Shown: positions 29,034 through 39,421, numbered from the stretch's first letter. The stretch is 64,000 bases of DNA from Streptococcus sp. SK643 (GCF_000259505.1 NZ_AJMM01000008.1:186001-250000); one strand, 5' to 3'. Notes: generated by a model from the sequence alone, not told the origin. A program made the numbers and translations.

Positions 29034-30257
29034 ATGAAAATTAGCAAAAGGCATCTGTTAAACTTTTCCATCCTGATTCCTTACTTATTGTTATCTATTC
29101 TTGGATTGATTGTTGTTTATTCGACGACCAGTGCTACCTTGGTTCAAGAAGGTAAAAGCGCCCTACAATTGGTTCGAAATCAAGGTATCTTTTGGGTCCT
29201 CAGTTTGATATTGATTGCCATTATTTATAAATTGAAACTAGGATTCCTAAGAAATGATAGATTGATTAGGATGGTTATCTTTATTGAGATGATTTTATTG
29301 ATCTTAGCACGTTTGGTTGGAATTCGTGTTAATGGTGCCTACGGGTGGATTTCAGTAGGTCCCTTAACGATTCAGCCTGCTGAATACCTAAAAATTATTA
29401 TTATTTGGTATTTAGCCAACTATTTTTCCAAGCAACAAGATGCGATTGAGGTTTATGATTTCCAAGTTTTAACTCAAAACCAATTGTTTCCTAGAGCTTT
29501 TAATGATTGGCGTTTTGTTCTTTTGATTTTAATTGGAAGTCTAGGAATTTTCCCTGACTTAGGTAATGCTACTATTTTAGTTTTAGTTGCCTTAATCATG
29601 TATACGGTTAGTGGAATTGCCTATCGTTGGTTTTTCACTTTTCTTACTTTTTTAGCGGGGAGTTCAGCTTTATTTTTATATTCAATTTATTTTATTGGTG
29701 TGGATAAATTTTCTAGAATTCCTGTATTCGGCTATGTAGCTAAGCGTTTCAGTGCTTTCTTTAATCCCTTTAATGACTTAGCAGATGCAGGGCATCAGCT
29801 TGCAAATTCCTATTACGCCATGGTAAATGGAGGCTGGTTTGGTTTAGGATTAGGTAATTCAATAGAGAAACGAGGGTATTTACCTGAAGCCCATACCGAC
29901 TTTGTATTCTCCATTGTAATCGAAGAATTCGGATTTGTAGGAGCCAGTCTCATTTTAGCACTTGTATTTTTCCTCATTTTACGGATTATTCTTGTTGGAA
30001 TTAAAGCAGAAAGCCCATTCAATTCCATGGTTGCTCTTGGAGTTGGAGGAATGATGTTAGTACAGGTCTTTGTTAATATTGGTGGTATTTCGGGTATTAT
30101 TCCTTCGACTGGAGTTACTTTCCCATTTCTTTCACAAGGAGGGAATAGTCTTTTGGTCTTATCTGTAGCCGTTGCCTTTGTCTTGAATATTGATGCTAGT
30201 GAAAAACGTGCAAAAATTTATCGAGAATTAGAAAATAAGTCCTATAATTATATGTAG
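29034..30257 (+). CDS. ftsW: Septal peptidoglycan polymerase FtsW
   Basis: The 407-aa SEDS-family membrane protein polymerises lipid II at the division site with a class B penicillin-binding protein. About ten membrane segments are visible, together with SEDS motifs: WISVGPLTIQPAEYLK, the HTDFVFSIVIEEFGFVG stretch with the essential Asp, and SQGGNSLL near the C terminus. FtsW and not RodA is chosen because it lies before ppc, the ftsW position I recall in pneumococcus. The ribosome site is weak. Confidence 0.9.
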   Translation: MKISKRHLLNFSILIPYLLLSILGLIVVYSTTSATLVQEGKSALQLVRNQGIFWVLSLILIAIIYKLKLGFLRNDRLIRMVIFIEMILLILARLVGIRVNGAYGWISVGPLTIQPAEYLKIIIIWYLANYFSKQQDAIEVYDFQVLTQNQLFPRAFNDWRFVLLILIGSLGIFPDLGNATILVLVALIMYTVSGIAYRWFFTFLTFLAGSSALFLYSIYFIGVDKFSRIPVFGYVAKRFSAFFNPFNDLADAGHQLANSYYAMVNGGWFGLGLGNSIEKRGYLPEAHTDFVFSIVIEEFGFVGASLILALVFFLILRIILVGIKAESPFNSMVALGVGGMMLVQVFVNIGGISGIIPSTGVTFPFLSQGGNSLLVLSVAVAFVLNIDASEKRAKIYRELENKSYNYM

Positions 30258-30281
30258 AACATAGTGAAGAAAGGATCCTTT

Positions 30282-32978
30282 ATGTCTCTTCAAAAATTAG
30301 AAAACTATAGTAATAAAGTTGTCGTCAAAGAAGAAGTTTTAATTTTAACTGAGTTGTTAGAAGATATTACTAAAAATATGCTTGCTCCAGAGACTTTTGA
30401 AAAAATCATGCAGTTGAAAGAATTGTCAATGCAGGAAGATTATCAAGGTTTAAATGAGTTGGTTACTAGTTTAACAAACGATGAAATGGCTTATATTTCA
30501 CGTTATTTCTCCATTTTACCACTCCTGATTAATATTTCAGAAGATGTTGATTTAGCTTATGAAATTAATCACCAAAATAATATTGATCAAGATTATCTTG
30601 GCAAACTCTCAGCAACTATTAAAATGGTTGCCGAAAAAGAAAATGCTGTTGAAATATTAGAACACCTGAATGTGGTACCCGTTCTTACAGCCCATCCTAC
30701 CCAAGTACAACGTAAGAGTATGTTGGATTTAACGAACCACATCCACAATCTACTCCGAAAATATAGAGATGTGAAGTTAGGCTTAATTAATAAAGAAAAA
30801 TGGCATAATGATCTTCGTCGCTATATTGAAATCATCATGCAGACGGATATGATTCGTGAGAAAAAATTGAAAGTAACCAATGAAATCACGAACGTGATGG
30901 AATATTACAACAGTTCTTTCTTGAAGGCTGTCCCTCATTTGACAGCGGAATACAAGCGCTTAGCAAAAAAACACGGATTAGAATTAAAACATCCAAAACC
31001 TATTACCATGGGAATGTGGATTGGTGGTGACCGTGATGGTAATCCATTCGTAACAGCGGAAACTTTAAAGCAATCTGCAATGACACAATGCGAAGTCATC
31101 ATGGATTACTATGATGAAAAAGTCTATCAACTATACCGTGAATTTTCACTTTCATCAAGTATTGTAAATGTTAGCAAGCAAGTACGAGAAATGGCTCGCC
31201 AATCTATGGACAATTCGATTTACAGAGAAAAAGAGCCCTATAGACGCGCCTTGTTTGATATTCAATCAAAAATACAGGCTACAAAAACCTATCTAATTGA
31301 AGAAAAAGAAGTTGGGCCACGCTATAATGCTGCAAGTGATTTTTATAAAGATTTAATTACGATTCGTGACTCACTTTTGGAGAACAAGGGGGAATCACTT
31401 ATTTCTGGAGATTTTGTTGAGTTAATTCAAGCAGTAGAAATCTTTGGTTTCTATTTAGCTTCCATCGACATGCGACAAGATTCAAGTGTTCATGAGGCCT
31501 GCGTTTCAGAACTATTAAAATCAGCAGGCATTCATTCTCACTATAGTGAACTGACTGAAGAAGAAAAATGTAATCTTTTGTTGAAACAGTTGGAGGAGGA
31601 TCCTCGAATTCTTTCAGCGACTAATGTTGAAAAATCAGAACTATTAGAGAAAGAGTTAGCAATTTTTAAAGCGGCACGTAGCTTAAAAGACAAATTAGGA
31701 GATGATGTGATTCGTCAGACAATCATTTCCCATGCAACTAGCGTTTCCGACATGCTAGAGCTTGCTATCATGCTTAAAGAAGTTGGTCTAGTTGATAAAG
31801 AGAGAGCAAGAGTACAAATTGTTCCACTTTTTGAAACCATTGAAGACTTAGATCATTCGGAAGAAACAATGAGAAAATACCTTTCTCTTTCCCTTGCTAA
31901 GAAGTGGATTGCTTCTCGAAACAATTATCAAGAGATCATGCTCGGTTACTCTGACAGTAACAAGGATGGTGGCTATTTATCATCTTGTTGGACACTGTAT
32001 AAAGCCCAACAACAATTAACAGCTATTGGAGATGAATTTGGTGTCAAGGTGACCTTCTTCCATGGGCGTGGTGGTACTGTTGGCCGTGGTGGTGGTCCAA
32101 CTTATGAAGCAATTACATCTCAACCGCTTAAATCTATAAAAGATCGTATACGTCTCACAGAGCAAGGAGAAGTGATTGGTAATAAATATGGAAACAAAGA
32201 TGCTGCCTACTATAATCTTGAAATGTTAGTCTCTGCAGCCATTAATCGTATGATTACCCAGTGGAAGAGTGATACAAATACTTCAAATCGTTATGAAGCT
32301 ATTATGGATCAGGTGGTGGACCGCAGTTATGATATCTATCGTGATTTAGTTTTTGGGAATGAACATTTTTATGATTATTTCTTCGAATCAAGTCCTATCA
32401 AGGCCATCTCTAGCTTTAATATTGGTTCTCGTCCTGCTGCTCGAAAAACTATTACAGAAATTGGTGGTTTACGTGCCATTCCTTGGGTCTTCTCTTGGTC
32501 ACAAAGCCGCGTGATGTTCCCTGGTTGGTATGGAGTTGGTTCTAGTTTTAAAGAATTTATCGATAAAAATCCTGAGAATATCACAATTTTAAGAGATATG
32601 TATCAAAATTGGCCTTTCTTCCAGTCTCTTCTATCTAATGTAGATATGGTATTATCAAAATCAAATATGAATATTGCTTTTGAATATGCTAAGTTATGTG
32701 AAAATGAAGAAGTAAAAGCGGTTTATGAAACGATACTAGATGAATGGCAAGTGACGAAAGAGGTTATTTTAGCCATTGAAAATCATGATGAGCTACTAGC
32801 TGAAAACTCATACCTAAAAGCCAGTCTAGATTATCGTATGCCATACTTTAATATTCTTAACTACATCCAGTTAGAATTGATTAAACGCCAACGCCGAGGA
32901 GAATTATCAAGCGATCAAGAAAAATTAATTCATACAACTATCAATGGAATTGCGACAGGACTTCGTAACTCAGGTTGA
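30282..32978 (+). CDS. ppc: Phosphoenolpyruvate carboxylase
   Basis: Ppc makes oxaloacetate from PEP and bicarbonate, feeding aspartate synthesis. The 898-aa protein carries the catalytic segments VLTAHPTQ (active-site His), [25 protein letters not shown] and the C-terminal TGLRNSG. ATG 30282 is chosen over GTG 30264 because AAAGGA lies between them and because 898 aa is the family length in pneumococcus. It follows ftsW by 24 bases and is probably cotranscribed. Confidence 0.97.
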   Translation: MSLQKLENYSNKVVVKEEVLILTELLEDITKNMLAPETFEKIMQLKELSMQEDYQGLNELVTSLTNDEMAYISRYFSILPLLINISEDVDLAYEINHQNNIDQDYLGKLSATIKMVAEKENAVEILEHLNVVPVLTAHPTQVQRKSMLDLTNHIHNLLRKYRDVKLGLINKEKWHNDLRRYIEIIMQTDMIREKKLKVTNEITNVMEYYNSSFLKAVPHLTAEYKRLAKKHGLELKHPKPITMGMWIGGDRDGNPFVTAETLKQSAMTQCEVIMDYYDEKVYQLYREFSLSSSIVNVSKQVREMARQSMDNSIYREKEPYRRALFDIQSKIQATKTYLIEEKEVGPRYNAASDFYKDLITIRDSLLENKGESLISGDFVELIQAVEIFGFYLASIDMRQDSSVHEACVSELLKSAGIHSHYSELTEEEKCNLLLKQLEEDPRILSATNVEKSELLEKELAIFKAARSLKDKLGDDVIRQTIISHATSVSDMLELAIMLKEVGLVDKERARVQIVPLFETIEDLDHSEETMRKYLSLSLAKKWIASRNNYQEIMLGYSDSNKDGGYLSSCWTLYKAQQQLTAIGDEFGVKVTFFHGRGGTVGRGGGPTYEAITSQPLKSIKDRIRLTEQGEVIGNKYGNKDAAYYNLEMLVSAAINRMITQWKSDTNTSNRYEAIMDQVVDRSYDIYRDLVFGNEHFYDYFFESSPIKAISSFNIGSRPAARKTITEIGGLRAIPWVFSWSQSRVMFPGWYGVGSSFKEFIDKNPENITILRDMYQNWPFFQSLLSNVDMVLSKSNMNIAFEYAKLCENEEVKAVYETILDEWQVTKEVILAIENHDELLAENSYLKASLDYRMPYFNILNYIQLELIKRQRRGELSSDQEKLIHTTINGIATGLRNSG

Positions 32979-32986
32979 TTGTATTT

Positions 32987-33016
32987 AAACTTCCTCTTTT
33001 GTAAGGGGAAGTTTTT
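32987..33016 (+). terminator. ppc terminator
   Basis: A 10-bp stem AAACTTCCTC / GGGGAAGTTT (one G-T pair) with an 8-base loop is followed by TT. Confidence 0.85.
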
Positions 33017-33045
33017 GATTTTTTTAAAGTTTTTTTAAAATAGTA

Positions 33046-33073
33046 TTGACAAGTAATTGAAAAATGATATAAT
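33046..33073 (+). promoter_or_regulatory. Strong promoter of the trp transporter leader
   Basis: TTGACA (33046-33051), 16 bases, TATAAT (33068-33073) with TGA as extended -10: a near-consensus promoter, as expected for a gene controlled by attenuation. Confidence 0.85.
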
Positions 33074-33079
33074 GTAAGC

Positions 33080-33319
33080 ATTCAGAAAGTAATCATAAGA
33101 GTTTTTTAGAGAGTCTGTGCTTGGTGAAAACAGATAAACAAAAATGATGAAAATTGGGCTGAATACTAAATAGAATTTGAAATCATAAGAATTCGGTGAG
33201 CACACCTTACAGTGCATCTCGTAATTGCGAGACAGAGTGGTAGGGATATTCCCTATAATTGAGGTGGTACCGCGCATCGACGTCCTCACACAAGTATTTT
33301 TGTGTGAGGACTTTTTATT
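33080..33319 (+). promoter_or_regulatory. T-box riboswitch, probably tryptophan-specific
   Basis: The leader has the T-box hallmarks in order: stem I with AGAGAGTCTGTGCTTGGTG and its ACAGAT partner (33111-33135), a likely specifier loop with TGG at 33155-33157, the T-box sequence GAGGTGGTACCGCG (33261-33274) whose bulge pairs with uncharged tRNA, and a terminator. The TGG specifier is my reading of the loop and fits the downstream tryptophan transporter. Uncharged tRNA-Trp would stabilise the antiterminator and switch trpXYZ on. Confidence 0.9.
33282..33319 (+). terminator. Regulated terminator of the T-box
   Basis: A perfect 12-bp stem GTCCTCACACAA / TTGTGTGAGGAC and a 6-base loop are followed by TTTTTATTTT. 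It competes with the antiterminator formed by the T-box sequence. Confidence 0.93.
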
Positions 33320-33333
33320 TTAGGAGGACAATT

Positions 33334-33369
33334 ATGGAATGTAAACGATGGCGTCGCTTGTTAACTTAA
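33334..33369 (+). CDS. Candidate 11-aa leader peptide with a Trp codon (MECKRWRRLLT)
   Basis: Directly after the T-box terminator, a consensus AGGAGG (33322-33327) lies 6 bases before ATG. The frame reads MECKRWRRLLT and stops at TAA, 39 bases before trpX. It contains one Trp codon flanked by Arg codons and is strongly basic. The ribosome site is better than that of most genes in the window, which argues that it is translated. A sensing role, like the rtpLP leader peptide of Bacillus, is inference. Confidence 0.5.
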   Translation: MECKRWRRLLT

Positions 33370-33408
33370 TTAAATTAGTATATAAGTGATTGAAAAAGGA
33401 GAAATAAA

Positions 33409-34416
33409 ATGAAAAATAAACGATTGATTGGAATGATTGCTGCTATGGTAGCTTTAGTAGTGGGAAGCTTGATTTATTCTTCGGTGAATAAACAAGAAGT
33501 GAAGCAAGATGTTAAGAATGAAAAGAAAGTTGCTAAGGTTGGTGTGCTTCAGTTTGTAAGCCATCCGTCTCTTGATTTGATTTATAAAGGGATTCAAGAG
33601 GGATTAGCAGAAGAAGGTTACAAAGATGACCAATTGAAGCTTGATTTTATGAACTCAGAAGGGGATCAAAGTAAAGTTGCTACAATGAGTAAGCAATTGG
33701 TTTCAAATGGCAACGATATTGTAGTAGGTATTGCAACTCCAGCGGCTCAAGGATTAGCTAGTGTAACAAAAGATTTACCTGTTATTATGGCAGCCATTAC
33801 AGATCCAATCGGAGCTAACTTGGTTAAAGATTTGAAAAATCCTGGTGGAAATATTACAGGTGTTTCTGACCATAATCCTGCTCAACAGCAAGTTGAACTA
33901 ATTAAAGCTCTAACACCTGATGTTAAAACAATTGGAGCTCTTTATTCAAGTAGTGAAGATAACTCAAAAACACAGGTAGAAGAATTTAAAGAATACGCTG
34001 AGAAAACAGGCTTTAAGGTAGAAACATTTGCAGTACCTTCAACAAACGAAATTGCTTCCACTGTTAATGTTATGACAAGTAAAGTAGACGCTATCTGGGT
34101 TCCAATTGACAATACTATTGCGTCAGCTTTTCCAACAGTTGTATCTAGCAATCAAACAGCCAAAAAACCAATTTACCCAAGTGCAACAGCCATGGTAGAA
34201 GCTGGTGGTTTGGCATCAGTGGTTGTTGATCAACGTGATCTTGGAGTGGCTACAGGTAAAATGATTGCCCAAGTTTTGAAAGGGGCAAAACCAGCTGATA
34301 CACCAGTTAATGTTTTCTCAACTGGTAAGTCTGTTGTTAACAAAAAATTAGCCAAAGAACTTGGTATCACTATTCCAGAATCTATCTTAAAAGAAGCAGG
34401 ACAAGTGATTGAATAA
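33409..34416 (+). CDS. trpX: Tryptophan ABC transporter, substrate-binding protein
   Basis: The 335-aa protein belongs to the ABC_sub_bind (PF04392) family: KVGVLQFVSHPSLDLIYKGI at the start of the mature region, GIATPAAQGL, and VPIDNTIASAFPTV. The N terminus (about residues 5-25) is hydrophobic but has no lipobox cysteine, so it is probably held by an uncleaved membrane helix. It follows the T-box, which gives the tryptophan assignment. AAAAGGAG precedes the ATG. Confidence 0.88.
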   Translation: MKNKRLIGMIAAMVALVVGSLIYSSVNKQEVKQDVKNEKKVAKVGVLQFVSHPSLDLIYKGIQEGLAEEGYKDDQLKLDFMNSEGDQSKVATMSKQLVSNGNDIVVGIATPAAQGLASVTKDLPVIMAAITDPIGANLVKDLKNPGGNITGVSDHNPAQQQVELIKALTPDVKTIGALYSSSEDNSKTQVEEFKEYAEKTGFKVETFAVPSTNEIASTVNVMTSKVDAIWVPIDNTIASAFPTVVSSNQTAKKPIYPSATAMVEAGGLASVVVDQRDLGVATGKMIAQVLKGAKPADTPVNVFSTGKSVVNKKLAKELGITIPESILKEAGQVIE

Positions 34417-34423
34417 GATAAAA

Positions 34424-34454
34424 GGAGGAGTTGGGGACATCTCCTCCCATTTTT
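34424..34454 (+). terminator. Intra-operon hairpin between trpX and trpY
   Basis: GGAGGAG (34424-34430) pairs with CTCCTCC (34441-34447), followed by TTTTT. A partial stop here would give more binding protein than permease. Confidence 0.6.
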
Positions 34455-34477
34455 ACGAAAGGAATGAGTGAAAAATT

Positions 34478-35344
34478 ATGATAGTATCCATTGTTTCTCA
34501 GGGTTTTGTCTGGGCTATTTTAGGCTTGGGAATCTTTATGACCTTTAGAATCTTAAACTTTCCAGATATGACAACAGAGGGCTCTTTCCCACTTGGTGGA
34601 GCAGTAGCAGTAACCTTGATTACAAAAGGAGTTAATCCTTTTCTCGCGACTCTTATTGCTGTTGGAGCTGGTTGTTTGGCAGGAATGGCAGCCGGACTTC
34701 TCTATACAAAGGGCAAGATTCCGACTTTGTTGTCAGGTATCTTAGTAATGACTTCTTGTCATTCGATTATGCTTTTGATTATGGGGCGTGCGAATTTAGG
34801 TTTACTTGGCACCAAACAAATTCAAGATGTACTGCCATTTGATTCTGATTTGAATCAATTAGTGACCGGACTTGTTTTTGTTAGTATTGTTATTGGACTC
34901 CTACTTTTCTTTTTAGATACTAAACTTGGGCAAGCTTATATTGCAACTGGAGATAATCCAGACATGGCAAGAAGTTTCGGGATACATACCGGTCGTATGG
35001 AACTTTTGGGTCTAGTATTGTCTAATGGTGTCATCGCTCTTGCAGGGGCTTTAATCGCTCAACAAGAGGGTTATGCAGATGTTTCTCGAGGAATTGGAGT
35101 CATAGTTGTTGGTTTAGCTAGTTTGATCATTGGTGAAGTAATTTTTAAGAGTTTAACCCTAGCAGAACGGTTAATAGCTATTGTCGTGGGTTCAATAGCC
35201 TATCAATTCTTAGTATGGGGAGTTATTGCACTCGGCTTTAATACAAGTTACCTTCGTTTGTACAGCGCCGTGATTTTAGCAGTTTGCCTCATGATTCCAA
35301 CATTTAAGCAACAAATCTTGAAAGGAGCCAAATTAAGCAAATGA
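34478..35344 (+). CDS. trpY: Tryptophan ABC transporter, permease
   Basis: The 288-aa membrane protein has eight or so hydrophobic segments and the BPD_transp_2 (branched-chain-type) motif region ALAGALIAQQEGYADVSRGIG, a family usually paired with ABC_sub_bind proteins. GAAAGGAATGAG precedes the ATG. Its stop overlaps the trpZ start by 4 bases (ATGA). Confidence 0.9.
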   Translation: MIVSIVSQGFVWAILGLGIFMTFRILNFPDMTTEGSFPLGGAVAVTLITKGVNPFLATLIAVGAGCLAGMAAGLLYTKGKIPTLLSGILVMTSCHSIMLLIMGRANLGLLGTKQIQDVLPFDSDLNQLVTGLVFVSIVIGLLLFFLDTKLGQAYIATGDNPDMARSFGIHTGRMELLGLVLSNGVIALAGALIAQQEGYADVSRGIGVIVVGLASLIIGEVIFKSLTLAERLIAIVVGSIAYQFLVWGVIALGFNTSYLRLYSAVILAVCLMIPTFKQQILKGAKLSK

Positions 35345-36099
35345 CAGCAATTGTAGAATTAAAAAATGCAACCAAAGTTGTTAAAAATGGCTTTGATGAA
35401 GAAAAGATTATTTTAAATGATGTTTCCTTAGAAATTTTTGAACAGGATTTCATCACGATTTTAGGTGGAAATGGTGCTGGAAAATCAACTCTTTTTAATA
35501 CTATTGCAGGAACTTTATCACTAACCAGTGGAACTATCCGTATTTTAGGTGAGGATGTTACCAAGTTTTCACCAGAGAAGCGCGCTAAGTATCTGTCTCG
35601 TGTCTTCCAAGATCCAAAGATGGGGACAGCTCCTCGTATGACGGTGGCTGAAAATCTTTTGATTGCCAAGTTTCGTGGTGAAAAGCGTGGATTGTTACCA
35701 CGACGCTTGACTAGTTATAAGGATGAGTTTCAGGCAACTATTGAAAAAGTGGGAAACGGTCTTGAGAAACACTTGAATACACCGATTGAGTTCTTATCAG
35801 GTGGACAAAGACAGGCTTTGAGTCTCTTGATGGCAACCTTGAAGCGTCCTGAATTACTCTTATTAGACGAGCATACTGCAGCCCTGGATCCAAAGACCAG
35901 TGTGGCCTTGATGGAATTGACAGATGAATTTGTCAAGAAGGATCAGTTAACAGCCTTAATGATTACCCATCACATGGAAGATGCCCTTAAATATGGCAAT
36001 CGATTAATCGTCATGAAAGAAGGGAGAATCATTCAAGATTTAAATCAATTAGAAAAATCAAAAATGAAAATCTCTGATTATTATCAACTCTTTGAATAA
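35341..36099 (+). CDS. trpZ: Tryptophan ABC transporter, ATPase
   Basis: The 252-aa ATPase has Walker A GGNGAGKST, signature LSGGQRQ, Walker B LLLLDEHTAALDP and the switch histidine in MITHHMED. It energises TrpXY. The start overlaps trpY, and it is the last gene controlled by the T-box. No strong terminator is seen before dnaG, only 89 bases away from its stop. Confidence 0.92.
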   Translation: MTAIVELKNATKVVKNGFDEEKIILNDVSLEIFEQDFITILGGNGAGKSTLFNTIAGTLSLTSGTIRILGEDVTKFSPEKRAKYLSRVFQDPKMGTAPRMTVAENLLIAKFRGEKRGLLPRRLTSYKDEFQATIEKVGNGLEKHLNTPIEFLSGGQRQALSLLMATLKRPELLLLDEHTAALDPKTSVALMELTDEFVKKDQLTALMITHHMEDALKYGNRLIVMKEGRIIQDLNQLEKSKMKISDYYQLFE

Positions 36100-36122
36100 A
36101 GTTGGGAAAATGAGTGAAATGG

Positions 36123-36151
36123 TTTACTTTTTTTCTGAAATAAAGTATACT
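36123..36151 (+). promoter_or_regulatory. Predicted dnaG-rpoD operon promoter
   Basis: TTTACT (36123-36128), 17 bases, TATACT (36146-36151), about 38 bases before dnaG. Confidence 0.5.
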
Positions 36152-36188
36152 ATATAAAGTAAACTATGATAACATGGAGGTATTGTGT

Positions 36189-37949
36189 ATGGTTGACAAA
36201 CTAGTCATTGAAGAAATCAAAAACAATGCCAACATTGTGGAAGTCATAGGAGATGTGATTTCTTTACAAAAGGCAGGACGGAACTACTTGGGGCTCTGTC
36301 CTTTTCATGGTGAGAAAACACCTTCTTTTAATGTGGTAGAAGACAAACAGTTTTACCACTGTTTTGGCTGTGGTCGTTCAGGAGATGTTTTTAAGTTTGT
36401 AGAAGAATACCAAGGTGTTTCCTTTATGGAAGCTGTTCAAATTCTTGGGGACCGAGTCGGGATAGAGGTTGAAAAACCACTTCATAGTAATCAGAAATCG
36501 TCATCTCCTCATCAGAACTTGTATGATATGCATGAGGATGCAGCTAAGTTTTATCATGCCATACTCATGACAACCACCATGGGTCAAGAGGCAAGAAACT
36601 ATCTTTATCAGCGCGGGCTAACAGATGATGTGATCAACCATTTTCGGATTGGATTCGCACCAAGGGAACGAAACTACCTTTACCAACGCCTATCAGGTCA
36701 GTATCGTGAAGAGGATTTTCTAGATTCGGGCCTTTTTTACCTTTCGGATGCCAATCAATTCCTGGATACCTTTCATAATCGGATTATGTTTCCCTTAACA
36801 AATGATCAAGGAAAAGTCATTGCATTTTCTGGTCGCATCTGGCAGAAAACAGATTCACAGACTGCTAAGTATAAAAATAGTAGATCGACAGCAATTTTTA
36901 ATAAAAGTTACGAATTATATCATATGGACAGGGCGAAAAAATCTTCAGGTAAAGCAAGTGAGATGTATCTCATGGAAGGTTTCATGGATGTTATTGCCGC
37001 TTATCGTTCAGGAATAGAAAATGCTGTCGCATCAATGGGGACCGCACTGAGTCGAGAACATGTTGATCATCTAAGAAGGTTAACTAAAAAGTTAATACTA
37101 GTTTATGATGGTGATAAGGCAGGGCAAGCTGCGACATTGAAAGCTTTAGATGAAATAGGTGACATGCCTGTACAGATTGTTAGTATGCCTGACAGTCTTG
37201 ATCCAGATGAATATTTGCAAAAACATAGTACAGAAGAATTAGCCTATTTATTGACAAAAACTCGTATTAGTCCGATTGAATTTTACATTCACCATTATAA
37301 ACCTGAAAATAGTGAAAATCTACAGGCACAGATTGAGTTTATTGAAAAAATTGCTCCTTTGATTATTAAGGAGAAGTCCATAACAGCACAGAATAGTTAT
37401 ATTCATATTTTAGCGGATAGTCTTCCTTCTTTTGACTATTCACAGATTGAACAAATAGTCAATGAGAATCGTTTAATAGATCGACAAAATCGTATGGATG
37501 GGGTTTACAGACCAACGCCTATCATAGTGCCGGTTACCAAGCAACTATCTGTCCTTATAAGAGCAGAGGCTCATCTACTCTATCGAATGATGGAATCTCC
37601 TCTTATTTTGAATGAGTATCGTTTGAGAGAGGATTTTTCATTTGAAACTCCTGAGTTTCAGTCGCTATATGAGATACTTAGCCAGTATGGAAGTATTCCT
37701 TCAGAAGTTTTAGCAGAACAAACAGAGGAGATAGAGAAAGCTTGGTACCAAGTATTAGCATTGGATTTACCAACTGAGATGTCACCTCAGGAATTAAGTG
37801 AAGTTGAATTGACTCGTAATAGGGCTCTATTAAATAAGGACAACATGAGAATCAAAAAGAAGGTGCAGGAAGCTAGCCATGTAGGAGATACTGACACAGC
37901 CTTAGAAGAATTGGAACGTTTAATTTCCCAAAAGAGAAGAATGGAGTAA
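36189..37949 (+). CDS. dnaG: DNA primase
   Basis: DnaG makes RNA primers at the replication fork. The 586-aa protein has the zinc-binding site Cys37, His40, Cys58, Cys61 (CPFHGEK...HCFGCG), the TOPRIM centre ([21 protein letters not shown]) and a C-terminal helicase-binding region. ATG 36189 is chosen because GGAGG (36176-36180) lies between it and the in-frame ATG at 36174. rpoD follows 2 bases after the stop, the classical macromolecular-synthesis operon without rpsU. Confidence 0.96.
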   Translation: MVDKLVIEEIKNNANIVEVIGDVISLQKAGRNYLGLCPFHGEKTPSFNVVEDKQFYHCFGCGRSGDVFKFVEEYQGVSFMEAVQILGDRVGIEVEKPLHSNQKSSSPHQNLYDMHEDAAKFYHAILMTTTMGQEARNYLYQRGLTDDVINHFRIGFAPRERNYLYQRLSGQYREEDFLDSGLFYLSDANQFLDTFHNRIMFPLTNDQGKVIAFSGRIWQKTDSQTAKYKNSRSTAIFNKSYELYHMDRAKKSSGKASEMYLMEGFMDVIAAYRSGIENAVASMGTALSREHVDHLRRLTKKLILVYDGDKAGQAATLKALDEIGDMPVQIVSMPDSLDPDEYLQKHSTEELAYLLTKTRISPIEFYIHHYKPENSENLQAQIEFIEKIAPLIIKEKSITAQNSYIHILADSLPSFDYSQIEQIVNENRLIDRQNRMDGVYRPTPIIVPVTKQLSVLIRAEAHLLYRMMESPLILNEYRLREDFSFETPEFQSLYEILSQYGSIPSEVLAEQTEEIEKAWYQVLALDLPTEMSPQELSEVELTRNRALLNKDNMRIKKKVQEASHVGDTDTALEELERLISQKRRME

Positions 37950-37951
37950 TA

Positions 37952-39061
37952 ATGGCAACAAAACAAAAAGAAGTAACGACATTTGACGTACAAGTAGCAG
38001 AATTTATCCGTAATCATAAAAAAACTGGAACAGCAACAGATGATGAAATCAATTCAAGTTTGGTAATTCCTTTTACACTTGACGCTGATGGGATTGAAGA
38101 TCTCTTGCAACGAATTCAGGATGCGGGGATTTCTATCACAGACAATGAGGGAAATCCAAGTGCGCGTGTGCTTAGCACTGAAGAAGAACCAGAACTCAGC
38201 GATGAGGATTTGATTGGCTCAACTTCTGCTAAGGTTAATGACCCTGTTCGTATGTACTTGAAAGAAATTGGGGTTGTACCTCTCTTGACCAATGAAGAAG
38301 AAAAAGAATTGGCCCTTGCTGTTGAGGCTGGAGATATAGAAGCTAAACAACGTCTGGCTGAAGCCAACCTCCGTTTGGTTGTTTCTATTGCCAAACGCTA
38401 TGTCGGTCGTGGCATGCAGTTTCTTGATTTGATTCAAGAAGGAAATATGGGCTTGATGAAAGCAGTTGATAAGTTTGATTATTCTAAAGGGTTCAAGTTT
38501 TCAACTTACGCAACTTGGTGGATTCGTCAGGCTATTACACGTGCTATCGCTGATCAAGCCCGTACCATCCGTATCCCTGTTCACATGGTTGAAACTATTA
38601 ATAAATTGGTTCGTGAACAACGTAATCTTCTTCAAGAATTGGGGCAAGATCCTACTCCAGAACAAATTGCTGAACGCATGGATATGACACCTGACAAGGT
38701 TCGTGAAATCTTGAAGATTGCCCAAGAACCAGTATCTCTTGAAACTCCAATCGGTGAAGAGGATGATAGCCATCTTGGGGACTTTATCGAAGATGAAGTG
38801 ATTGAAAATCCAGTGGACTATACAACTCGTATCGTCTTGCGTGAGCAGTTGGATGAGGTCTTGGATACTCTTACAGACCGTGAAGAAAACGTCTTGCGCT
38901 TGCGCTTTGGACTAGATGATGGTAAAATGCGTACCCTTGAAGATGTTGGTAAAGTTTTTAACGTCACTCGTGAGCGTATTCGTCAGATTGAGGCTAAAGC
39001 TTTGAGAAAATTGCGTCAACCAAGTCGCAGCAAACCGCTTCGTGATTTTATTGAAGATTAA
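37952..39061 (+). CDS. rpoD: Primary sigma factor RpoD (sigma-A)
   Basis: The 369-aa sigma-70 factor has region 1.2 to 2 ([11 protein letters not shown]), core-binding and -10 recognition in [18 protein letters not shown] and [13 protein letters not shown], region 3, and region 4 with the -35 helix-turn-helix ([20 protein letters not shown]). It lacks the long acidic region 1.1 insert of proteobacterial RpoD. It begins 2 bases after dnaG and is followed by the MIP18 gene in the same unit. Confidence 0.97.
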   Translation: MATKQKEVTTFDVQVAEFIRNHKKTGTATDDEINSSLVIPFTLDADGIEDLLQRIQDAGISITDNEGNPSARVLSTEEEPELSDEDLIGSTSAKVNDPVRMYLKEIGVVPLLTNEEEKELALAVEAGDIEAKQRLAEANLRLVVSIAKRYVGRGMQFLDLIQEGNMGLMKAVDKFDYSKGFKFSTYATWWIRQAITRAIADQARTIRIPVHMVETINKLVREQRNLLQELGQDPTPEQIAERMDMTPDKVREILKIAQEPVSLETPIGEEDDSHLGDFIEDEVIENPVDYTTRIVLREQLDEVLDTLTDREENVLRLRFGLDDGKMRTLEDVGKVFNVTRERIRQIEAKALRKLRQPSRSKPLRDFIED

Positions 39062-39075
39062 GAGTGAGGATACAT

Positions 39076-39405
39076 ATGGCTTATACTGAAGAACAAATAG
39101 AAACTATTAAGACCCGAATTTTAAGTGCTTTAGAAGACGTGATAGATCCTGAGTTGGGGATTGATATTGTAAATCTTGGATTGATCTATGAAATTCGTTT
39201 TGACGGCGACACTGGTCATACTGAAATCGATATGACCTTAACGACAATGGGTTGCCCCTTGGCAGATTTGTTAACAGATCAGATTTATGATGCTATGACG
39301 GATGTACCAGAAGTAACTAATACTGAGGTCAAGTTGGTATGGTATCCAGCTTGGACAGTTGAAAAAATGAGTCGTTACGCGCGTATCGCCTTGGGTATTA
39401 AGTAG
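39076..39405 (+). CDS. MIP18/DUF59 metal-sulfur cluster assembly factor
   Basis: The 109-aa protein is a DUF59 (MIP18) domain, with DPELGIDIVNLGLIYEI and the cysteine loop TTMGCPLADL. SufT/PaaD-like members help insert Fe-S clusters. ATG 39076 is preferred over GTG 39064, since GTGAGG within the latter forms the ribosome site. It is the third gene of the dnaG-rpoD unit and ends before a strong terminator. Confidence 0.85.
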   Translation: MAYTEEQIETIKTRILSALEDVIDPELGIDIVNLGLIYEIRFDGDTGHTEIDMTLTTMGCPLADLLTDQIYDAMTDVPEVTNTEVKLVWYPAWTVEKMSRYARIALGIK

Positions 39406-39421
39406 TCTACGATTGAGTAGT

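Noticed and set aside
33035..33289. 84-aa minus-strand open frame over the T-box leader
   Set aside because: It covers structured RNA on the opposite strand and has no family resemblance or ribosome site.
35304..35669. 121-aa minus-strand open frame within trpZ
   Set aside because: Antisense to a fully supported ATPase gene with all ABC motifs; no ribosome site.
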